This document shows, one piece after another, positions 23,901 to 47,500 of a stretch of DNA of 64,000 nucleotides. The DNA lies in the NCBI GenBank assembly GCA_935421135.1, contig OW285189.1:9321072-9385071 (forward strand), in the 5' to 3' direction. Each line of letters opens with the position of its first letter. The stretch's first letter is position 1. The stretch is from Bugulina stolonifera. Taxonomy: Eukaryota > Bryozoa > Gymnolaemata > Cheilostomatida > Bugulidae. The notes under the pieces were generated by a model. That model saw nothing but the letters and a program-made list of their open reading frames with translations, was not told the DNA's origin and did not search any database. The position numbers and the translations under genes were made by a program.

Positions 23901-26900
23901 TTTTAGCTCTGCAGAAGGTTCATTTAGTCCATACCATTACAGCTGCTCCAGCAGTTATGGTTGAACTGGAGTTTGTTTATATACCGTGTATTCAGTTCAC
24001 ATACGAGCTTGACATTTGGAGTTGAAATATTTGTTAGTTCTGCTGTAAACAGAGTAACAGTCAAGTCAAACAGTTATATATACATCAAATTATATACAAG
24101 TTTCCAAATATAGCTTTTATTGGTTATGCTTAGACAAGCAGTTACTCTGCATATGTAGTTTTTATAGGTTGATTGTTATTACCTTCTAGTTTATAGTTAT
24201 GGATTATGTGCATAAAATGAGTTAATATAGGTTAAATGTAAGTCGATGTCTGTGTTGGATAACTTGTTTTTCTATAATATGATTCACCTGTGTGTACCTA
24301 CTGTACATGTCCTTGGACTAGATGCTATGTACACAGTACTTACTATACAATGTACATAACCTATCATGCGCTGTGCCTGTACCTACTATGTACATCGTTG
24401 GGCTATTATGTACTGGATGATATTTTCCACCAGCCGGGTACTAATGATGTATACTTATTGTACAGATATATTCACAATGATGTTATATAATAAAATTATG
24501 TCTGAACTTTTAGAGAGGAGGTTCATGAAGCTATAAATGATCTCGATGACGGGTCGTTTCTCGTACGGAATGCTACCTCCCACCGTACGCATGGAGATTA
24601 CACACTGGTCCTAAGGTAATAGACTACTTGATCAAATTTCCTCTTTCTCAGTCAGATAGTCATAGGGAACAGTGAATTGTACTTTACTCCCTCTCTTCTC
24701 ACTTTCAGTATATTGCAATCTAATAGTAACACATCCAGACAGAGTTTCTTGAGACAATGTTTGTAAAGTCAAGCTGTTTTATTATCTCCCTGTTTATATA
24801 ACCAACAGAATTCTTACACTAAATGAAGTATGTTATTCAGTGTTGGTGTAGTTTCAATTTGACTGTGTGTTTGACTCACAGGAAAGCTGGCAGCAACCTA
24901 TTGATTAAGATTTACCACCGACAAGGACTCTATGGATTCTGTCCCGAATCATGTTCATTCGACTCTGTGCCAGCCTTAATCAGCTACTTCCAACACAACT
25001 CCCTAGCTGAGTACAACCCCACACTTAATATCAGACTACGGAGGGGCATCGCTAGACATTCACAGGTAGGCTAGGTTCTTATGCTACGTTCTAGAGACTA
25101 CATACATCAGTATATTATGTATGTCATTAAACTTTTCTGTCCTTCAGTATGCTTGTTGCACTTTGAGGAAAGCATTACGTCTGCAAAGTTGCGTTCATCT
25201 TTTCTTATAGGTGAGAGTTTGATTCCATTTATTTATATTTCCAGTTTGAGTCACTCCGATCTACTGACCCGCACTCTTTGATTGTCCAGTTGGAGAGGAA
25301 TCATGGTGAGCTGTTGCTCCTGACAAAAGACTGCGAGGTTCTACAGGAGAAGCAGGTGAAATTGTTCCATGATATGGAGATGTTACACCAGGCCCAGGAG
25401 TCGTTCAAGGAACTTAGTAAGATATTCGAGGAACAGATCGATCAGTATTCACACCAAAAGTCAAATGGAGAGACTGAGTAAGTTGTAACAAATTATTTAA
25501 CTCTCTAAATGTACTTTTAGTGTGAAATTCCTTGAATTCTACTTTTATAACACTTATACAAACATATGAAGTGAGCACAAACGTTGACACCTGGCAGTCT
25601 GACTAGTGTAAAGTGATTTAGAAACACTCAATGTTATCCTTTCTACTGTCCTTGGACCTGGACTATTTTCTTTTCTAATAATTATAGGGTTCACAAAATC
25701 CTTTCTACTGTCCTTGGACCTGGACTATTTTCTTTTCTAATAATTGTAGGGTTCACAAAAACGCCGAGATTCTAAGGGAACGTCTGCAGAGTATTAATAT
25801 CAACAAAGATATTCTAGGTCGTACGATTCAGGAAAAGAGTGGAGTAAACTCGAAGTTAGCTTTCGATCTCAACTCCATTCAACCGAGCTTGAAAGATTTA
25901 TCTAGAAGGCAGGAGCATATAGTCAGGTAATTCCATTACTCTTGCTGTCCCTGGTGATTAATGGTGTATTTATTACATGTAAGATTTCACTCAGTTACAG
26001 CTGAGAGATTAATAGAGTAATTAATAAAAGAGTGAGTAGAAATCCAATTGTAAAGCTGTCAGAATATATTATAAATGGTTTTTGCTGTTAGGATTTGGAC
26101 TATCCTTAAACATTTGATATCAGAGAGACCTGTTCACAAGAGACTAATCCCCAACAGGTCCTACAGAAGACTAATCCCCAACAGGTTCTACAGGAGACTA
26201 GTCCCTAACAGGTCCTACAATGGAAACTAGTCCCCAACAGGTCCTACAATGGAAACTAGTCCCCAACAGGTCCTACAATAGAAACTAGTCCCCAACAGGT
26301 CCTACAATGGAAACTAGTCCCCAACAGGTCCTACAGGAAACTAGTCCCCAACAGGTCTTACAGTGGAAAGTTTCCACTAGGCCACCATCTGTTTCCTTGG
26401 CACAGTAGCCTAATGGGCTAATGTTGAATTTGCCAATCTTTGAGTGTCGAAATTTTGAGTCGTTCCAACAAACTTTTCAAGCGTTCATTTAGCATACATT
26501 TTACATAATTTAAAGTAGAGTTTGAATATTTTGTTATACTGCGTACTATTCTAAGAATCGGCCATCTTAAGCACTGTATTGGATGAATGCGTGCTATCAG
26601 GAGGAAGTACAGTCTCTATCAATGACTATAGGGAAAGCTGTCGAACCTACCAGGAACTTAATTTGTAGTGATGCCAATTATTCTGGTTTCACACAGGAAA
26701 TAGTAACATTAATTTCCATTTCATGAATAACAGGCATTTATACTTCAGTCACCAGTCGGCATGGTAGCAAGAGAATTATTATTTTGTGTGAATATTTTAG
26801 AGCGCTGTTGAGCCATGGATATCCGCAATACCAGCTGGACGCATTGTTGAAAACTGGTGCTCATTCCCACCAATCACACGGCACTGCTAACGGCTCCCAC

Positions 26901-27942
26901 CAATCACACGGTACTTCCAATTCGCATATGCCTAGCCGATATGACCAAGGGTCGCTCTCATCTCACAGCTATAACACTAACCGATATGACAGTCACTCAG
27001 CAGCAGGCAAAGCTGCCTGTGGGTTTGGTATGTCAACAACCCACCGTAACAGAGTGGATATACCTCATATGCACAAACCTAACTGGTACATAACCTGCAC
27101 AAGAGAAGAGGCTGTTGAAAGACTAAAAGATTGTCCAGATGGAACGTTTTTAATGAGGCCGGGGAGGCAGGACTACCCCCACTCCTTGTCCATAGCGTGA
27201 GTACTCTATGCTAGCACTCTCACAGTTCTATAGCTTCTTCAGGCTGCAAAATCAAAACCCTGCATATTATGGTTGCTGATCTTTTTGTTTGGCATCTGTT
27301 TTACCGCTGAGTGTCAGATTGAAATAGAAGAGAAATATGCTGCCAACATGGTGGTACGCTCTGGCAACTTGTGGAATATGTTGCCTAGTATCTGTAGTGG
27401 ATATATATTTAGTCACGCAAGGGATGTCATGTTCGAAGTTTTTGGTGCCAACTGAATTGATTAAGTCATTGTATGATGCCATATATTTTCACTGCATGCA
27501 TGCAAAATGTATCTTTTATTACTATAGTATAGCCAAGAATGTGATGACAATTCGTAACGTTTTATTACTGTCAGAACAGTTTTGGCAGCGCTTACTGTAA
27601 AATGAGATATTGATTTCGCAATAGTAAAACAAAATTGGCATTGTTTCAAGGCAAACTTGGCGTCCAGTAGAACTATGACTCGAGGAGCTACAGCTTCTAT
27701 TTGAGCAATTCCTTACATGTCTGTCATCCAGTTATAGTTTGGTTGTTCTTTGTAGTATCAACGGAACTGTTGGCCATTGTAAAGTGCTGTACCAAGATGG
27801 ACATTATGGTTTCGCAGAGCCTTATATAACTTATGAAAGCCTTGTAGACCTAGTCATGTACTACAAGGACCATAGTCTAGCTCACCATAATGCACAGTTG
27901 ACTACTAAGTTATTATATCCAGTCAATCAGCCGGGCGTATAG
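11943..27942 (+). CDS. PIK3R-like: PI3-kinase p85-like regulatory subunit with SAM and C1 domains
   Basis: Class IA PI3K adaptor: it should bind and restrain p110 through the inter-SH2 coiled coil and recruit it to phosphotyrosine. Exons: 11943-12026 (or 12030), 12412-12605, 14034-14168, 16016-16099, 16720-16873, 17527-17634, 19570-19686, 20576-20656, 20932-21063, 21713-21920, 22665-22768, 23592-23748, 24514-24615, 24882-25065, 25245-25477, 25750-25926, 26801-27196, 27756-27942; about 946 aa. Phases agree from exon 2 to the stop; the exon 1-2 join is uncertain. Approximate domains: SAM 95-165 (W, DVTDWL, INGAEL); C1 181-230 with all eight zinc ligands; RhoGAP 260-470 (LINQLPKYHNSTLQFL); nSH2 515-615 (GSFLVRNAT); iSH2 617-775 (KIFEEQ, LNSIQP); cSH2 850-940 (GTFLMR, YGFAEPY). 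No SH3 or Pro-rich segments were found. A His/Ser-rich linker precedes cSH2. Confidence 0.92.
14197..15006. mobile_element. Non-autonomous hAT element with 8-bp target duplication
   Basis: Lies in the PI3K intron that separates the two SAM exons. The left end CAGGGGTTCCCAACCT matches the inverted right end CAGGAGTTCCCAACCT at 15 of 16 positions. Both sides are flanked by the identical octamer CACTAACA (14189-14196 and 15007-15014), the 8-bp duplication expected of hAT transposition. Neither strand encodes a transposase. A second GATTCGG-rich unit with inverted ends (TAGGGCTGG... and ...CAGCCTTA) sits inside at about 14231-14602, probably a nested insertion. Confidence 0.88.
18090..18255. repeat. 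AT-rich tandem repeat
   Basis: Degenerate repeats of TATATTATATCAGTATATTA type in the PI3K intron between the C1 and RhoGAP exons. A pure (AT)n run also occurs near 20066-20084. No coding content is seen in the remainder of this roughly 1.9-kb intron. Confidence 0.7.
21218..21282. repeat. 15-bp minisatellite with four CACGTG E-boxes
   Basis: Unit AGGATGGGGCACGTG is repeated with little change, placing CACGTG hexamers at 21230, 21245, 21260 and 21275. It lies in the PI3K intron between two RhoGAP exons. CACGTG is the palindromic bHLH-zip (Myc/Max/USF/MITF-type) site. Whether anything binds is inference. Confidence 0.8.
22150..22235. repeat. 25-bp tandem repeat, about three copies
   Basis: Unit close to CCGTATGTAGAATATGTAGG plus CTATA, in the PI3K intron after the last long RhoGAP exon. 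The copies differ by one to three bases. Confidence 0.6.
25636..25759 (+). repeat. 62-bp tandem duplication of a 3' splice site (PI3K iSH2 exon)
   Basis: Two near-identical 62-bp copies run from CCTTTCTACTGTCC through the polypyrimidine tract, the AG, and the first bases of the exon (GGTTCACAAAA). The copies differ at two positions seen by eye. Because 62 is not a multiple of three, only the downstream AG (exon start 25750) keeps the inter-SH2 frame. Use of the upstream AG would reach a TAA within about 30 codons. Confidence 0.85.
26135..26370. repeat. 26-29-bp minisatellite, about eight copies
   Basis: Unit ACTAGTCCCCAACAGGTCCT with a variable TACAATGGAA tail, repeated about eight times in the intron before the last long PI3K exon. 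Each unit contains AACAG|GT, which resembles both splice-site types. Confidence 0.85.
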
Positions 27943-29216
27943 TACATGCCCGTCCCAACCAACAGTCACCTACATAAAGAGACTTTGGCTAAGTACCATT
28001 CAGATTCATATCTTATCATCTTGATAGTTATAGATATTTAAATAGACTTTAGAGTTTAGAATATGTGGTACATGCTCTTTTGTACTTTTGAGCGAAGGGT
28101 TATCAACAGAGCGTGTATCTCATAAGGATTAATATGTACATAATAGTTAATATATAAATCAGAAGTGTACATTTTGTGACAGAATTTTATTTGTATATGA
28201 ATTGATGTTCAGATTGTTTATAAAACCGCTGCTATTCCTTTTTCAGCACAGGTATCTATTATAGCTTAGAATATAGTAAGACGATCTAATCGCTTGTAAA
28301 TATAATTTTTAGACTTAGAATCTTCAGAGATATATTTGATAATAAGAAATAGAAAGATAATATTTATCATTTTTAATCATCAACTTTTGAAGAAAATTTT
28401 TTGAAGGCCACTGCAGCGCTGTCACTGTCTGTAGTTTTGCCACGATGGTAGTGATGATATTGGTTTGTATTTTGATACAAGGGCACATTTAAACAAGGCC
28501 CTGGTTTGGTTCAACTAATGGTGAAAATTTGAAGCAATATTTTGCATCCAACTTGTTATGCAGCAGTGCTGACAGACGTGACCCAGTGTTTGATGTAGTA
28601 AGAGTTAATATTATTTTAATCCCCATGATCACCTTTAAGGTGATGTCCACATTAATCTGAGAAATATATCACCTACTGAGACATTGCAAGCTGTTCAAAG
28701 ACCAGCTTTGTGATATAAATCATGTCTATTATAATTTTAACATTTTATTATTATATATTATTGATTTATATTTTACTTAACCTACAAAATGTTTAATATA
28801 TTCTGTATCAAAAATGATTTTTGGTTAATTCAAAGGCCATAAATAAGCTTAGATGACCTGTTATATTTTGACATTTGGATTTTGTATGCTAGAATCAATC
28901 ATCAAATTGATAATTTTGTTAGAAAACTTCAAAAATAAAAATTAATATAACTAAGACTTGCTTGTCTTATTTTATAAAGTTTATTTAAATGTAGGGCTGA
29001 GGAGTAAAATGAGATTTTCTAGATATTTATTTTATGAGAAAAGCATAGTTACAATGGAAAGAGATGAACATGATTAATACTCAATTATAAAACTGTACAA
29101 AGAAGTAATTTAAGTCATAGTTGTAGTACACGGTGATGTCACAGTTGTAGTACACAGTGATGTCACAGTTGTTGTACACAGTGATGTCACAGTTGTCTTC
29201 CAATTATCCAGTACTC
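27943..29216. other. Convergent 3' region between PI3K and ECD genes
   Basis: No exons are seen. An AATAAA on the plus strand at 28934-28939 and one on the minus strand at 29026-29031 could serve the PI3K and ECD transcripts, so the two 3' ends would nearly meet. Three 24-bp tandem copies around TGATGTCACAGTTG (about 29120-29195) fall in the ECD 3' untranslated segment. Confidence 0.5.
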
Positions 29217-43028
<13,812 letters not shown>

Positions 43029-44504
43029 GTTTTTTCTTCACGGAAATTAACATACAGGGTTTTGTTATTTACATCTCCCAATCTAGCGTTCGGTCGAATT
43101 GTTATCTACAATTGAGGCGGATATGATACACTGTATGCAGGATATTGACCCTTTTGCATATATTATAAACATCGCCTTGCCTCCGCATTTGATCGAAATT
43201 ATAAAAAAGCTTACTTGTTATTTACTAAAACATTTTATTGTTTATATATGTTTTATTCCTAATTCTTATACAGGACAACACACATAAAATTACTATTAAA
43301 GTGCATAACTTGAGCATATAGTCAAATAGCCGCCATATTATTTCGGCCCATGAACACGTCTTCTTCATTTCAGCGTCTGGCAACAGTTGCTAATAGGAAT
43401 AACTACCATAGCCACCGTAGCCTTTGACTACTGTAACTATTCGAGGTAAATTTTGAATTAATGGTAGTTAACAGTGATGTGTGTTGTAGTTACCTAGTTA
43501 GAACGTATCTTACATTTTGATCTAATTAAATATGCACATCTTTAGACATATAATTAATAACTATTGTTGTTATCTGAGCCTAGAAAATTTGAAATTCTCA
43601 CAAAATTCAAAAATTTAAATTGTTTACGAGTCGGGTCTGGGGCATAAACAATTTCTTTACAAATAATTTTAAATTTAAGCACTATGACTGCGTTAACTTC
43701 AACTTGCGTAAATTTGTCTAAAAAAATAAGCAAATAGGCAATTTTCTTTAGCTATACTATTGACATTATAAATATAAATATAATTATAATAAACATTGTA
43801 ATCGGCGTGTAATCTAAATCTTCACAATGAGAATCAGAATGTATAGGCAGGGTAGGAAACAAATTTTTGTGTGCCTGTCATACTCCCATCACACAACTAA
43901 CACCAAATTTTTGGCCAATAAATAAATTAGTGACGTTGGATGGGCTAGTCATTTGAAGAGATACCAACACTGTATGCATTTGTAAGCTTTAAGCTATGGC
44001 TATTATAATTATTGCATGTTACCTATTTGAAAGAAATGCAAGTAAGCAATGTAAGTAATAGACCCAGCTTGTTTGCCCGGTAAACCATCATAATCACAGG
44101 TTATAGTGGATAGGTCTGATGTAATAAAATAGAATGTTTCCATGTTTAATAGAGAAGAAATGTAAGCTCTCACTTGTATTCGCCTAATTATGCAAGTATT
44201 AGACATTATCGTTGTATGGTAACGATAAGCGCAAGTTAAATTTTACACATCAGCACTGTTTAGTCTATGGATGGCATCCTTGTGTGCATCCAAAATGACG
44301 TATGACCATTACAAATGGGAGCTGGTGAAGTAAGTTCATTACAATTAGAGTGAGTTATTATTAGTGGTGTATATTAATGTGATTCAAAAATTTTCTGTAA
44401 ACTATTTTAATTTATTAATGATTATGCATGCTGATGACATGGCATTGTAATCTTTGGGATGCTATTACCACTTGATATCTTTGTAGGGAGACCACTAATG
44501 CTGC
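43029..44504. promoter_or_regulatory. Shared ECD/RFX head-to-head promoter region
   Basis: About 1.5 kb separate the divergent ECD and RFX start codons. It contains an RFX half-site pair GGCAACAGTTGC near 43380 and an X-box-like palindrome at 44206-44228. A likely RFX 5' untranslated exon ends at a GTAAGT donor at 44330, and an acceptor (CTTTGTAG) ends at 44486, 18 bases before the RFX ATG. The rest is AT-rich without exons. Confidence 0.5.
44206..44228. promoter_or_regulatory. X-box-like palindrome upstream of the RFX gene
   Basis: TTATCGTTGTATGGTAACGA plus TAA forms two inverted arms around GTTGTA-T-GGTAAC. The X-box consensus bound by RFX proteins is GTNRCC-N(0-3)-RGYAAC; the right half matches fully and the left half four of six. 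It lies about 100 bp before the probable first-exon donor of the RFX gene. Autoregulation is inference. Confidence 0.5.
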
Positions 44505-47500
44505 ATGGACGATCAAACTAAAAGATTTAATGCTCAAAATGCAACCAAAAAGATATTGGTTGCTGGTGGAGGGGGCAATGTCGCTAACCCCAAACAGTTT
44601 GTGGTCACTCAAAGTAAAGGTACTACTATAATACAACCTGCTGCTGTAGTACATGGTTCTTCCAGTGCAGCTCAGCAGCAACAGCAGCAATATATAGTTA
44701 CAGGTAAAGCGTCTATGTTGGTAATATTCAACCTTATAATATGTATCTTAATACGGAAATATTGTATTTAGTGTGTCATTGTGCGATTTAGCACAGATTG
44801 TATGTTCTTTCCAAAAGTAGTGATTACATGCATCGTAAGCAATTTAGATAGCACCTGTAGTGCCTTGTGTTTTCTCTCTTGTGTTAGTTATTTATTATCT
44901 GCTTAACAGTGGGCGGTGGCGCACATGGTTCTCAGAATTCCGAGCACTCGGTATCATATCCTTCAACACCAACAGTGCAGTACTTAGACGCATCTACTAG
45001 ACCTGTATCTACTCAAGAGCCTGTTGTTTACACTACATCACAGCAAGCTAGTAATAATGTGTAAGTCAATTCAATGTATACTCTCTACAATGGATCTGAT
45101 TCAGAATCAAATTTAGTTTGATGCCAATATTCTACACGCTAATTCATGTTTAAAATTTTTGCTCAATACTTCCATGCTTAGTAAATTTTACCTATTTTGC
45201 GAAATGGTATAGGTCTGACTTTGAGTGAACAATAGTATTGCCTTGTACAATTTTAATGAGTTCATCATAGTGCATGTGCCCTCTGTTAATAGTACCATAG
45301 TATATGCTGTTATCACATACACAAATACCTATTGTAACTGTTTCAGGCAATACCAGTACGCAGATGGGGGATATTCCTCTCCCTCAGCCCATTACTCATA
45401 TGGTGCAAGCAACCCTGTAAGTGTTTACTTTGTATAACTATTCATTGCAGAGATAAACATGCAGTAGTATGTAATAATACTTATTATCATAGGTTACCTT
45501 TATATTATTTGGAGTTGTTTTATCATGTAATAATCATAGAGACTTGAAGTTGACCATGCTCTGTTATTCTGTCTACTATGGTAGCAGTTCCATGGTGCGG
45601 GTGAGGTAGTGCAGCACATGGGCCAGACATTCTACCTGCAGAGTGGTACAATGGATGGAGAGGGCTATCCATTAGCCCACACTACCAGAGCTGCTCCTGC
45701 AACGGTTGGTAACATACTATTGTCTTGGAATATTAACTCTTCTTGTCTCACAACATGATCCCAAACATGGAATAATGTATGTAATTTGTGGTACTGGTGT
45801 ATTTTGTGTGAAACAACTTGTTGTTTTTTATCAAAATACTGCCAATGTATCTTTATGCAGGTAAAATGGTTGTTAGAGAATTTTGAGCCATGCGATGGGG
45901 TTAGTCTCCCCCGTAGTGTCCTCTATAACTTCTACATCCACCACTGTCGGACAGAGAATGTTGAACCATCCAACCCTGCGTCCTTTGGTAAACTTGTCAG
46001 GATGATATTTAGAGATCTGAAGACTAGAAGACTGGGACAAAGGTCTGTGCACATTTCATAGAAAACTTTAGATCAGGCCTCATTCTTATAATTCCTGCAT
46101 TTCATTCGATAGATGTTAAATACAATCTGTAGGTGAATAAACTAGTAGTATAGCTGTAATCTATTTATTTCAAGCTCAAATCCAATATCTAGGTATACCA
46201 TGTCTGTATTGTCAATGCAAATGTAGTTCGGAGTACATACTTATACATGTACTACTCCGTACACCCACCGTTTATATTACAATATTATGTGTATATATAA
46301 CAGGGGCAACTCTAGATATCACTACTATGGGATAAGGCTCAAACCATCGAGTGGCTTGAACCAACTGATGCCAGATGAGACCCCAGTAGCCATGAGACAA
46401 CCCACCCACCCCCAGAGAAGGGTATTCAAGTCAACCAATGTAGCTGAAGATGGAGACTCTAACCCTGTCACCCCTAAGGTACAGCCAGTTATGGAATAAA
46501 GTGTACTATGTCTGCAGCTGTTTTATGATGTATATCACATGACCATCATGTGTAAACTGAATATAAGTTTAAAATTTCGAAAAATATACCAACTCAAATA
46601 TTAGTATGATTTAATTTTTTAATAACAATATTATGGGATGTAAAGTATTATAGATATCAGACTAGCTGTGACACCGCTATACATTATGTTCTCCCTGTCT
46701 GCAGTCATGTGACCAATTGACTATAATATCAACCTTGATTCTACAATTGCAGTCAGAACCCAATTCTGTTGCTGGGGAGTTGTCTGCTCCTAGCACACCA
46801 CATGATCAACACAGGCAGTTCTTGGGGCCTGCAATAGATGCCATCCCTCGGGACGTTCATATTATAGTGGAAACTAACTGTATACCTGATGGAATCACCC
46901 AACACGATCTGCACGTATTCACTACTCTGTATAAGGAGCACTGTGAGGTACGTCACTTATATCTATATACTACATTATAGCCCTAACCCGTACTGTTTAA
47001 TTGAAATACTCATTTTTGATGCATGAAACCCATCTCCTGTCCACCACCCGTGGGCTTGAAGTGGTTGTTTTCTTGCATCCATCATCAATGCGATAATATT
47101 ATGATTATTTCTCACAGGCTATCCTAGATGTTGTCATCAATCTCCAGTTTAATCAGATTGAAGGGCTGTGGCAGCAGTTCTGGAGGAAACCTACCAGGTA
47201 CTTGTAACTCTTCGTATACATGTGTATGTCTGCTATTGGTTGCGAACTTTGAATTCGTGTTCCCAATATAATAAATTGTATTAATTACTTGATAAATTTC
47301 TGGTTTGATCAGTTTCACAAATGACAGTCGTAACAATTTTATATTTCACGTCATGGTCACATGTTCAATGCTTACCCTGTGCGGTTAGGACTAGAACCTT
47401 TCCCTGTTTCGTTCTTTAGATAAATGTTGGCATGCTGGTATGCATCTGTGATATTCCGTTCTTTGAATTTGTAGTGTATTCCCCAGTTTAGAAGGGAAGC

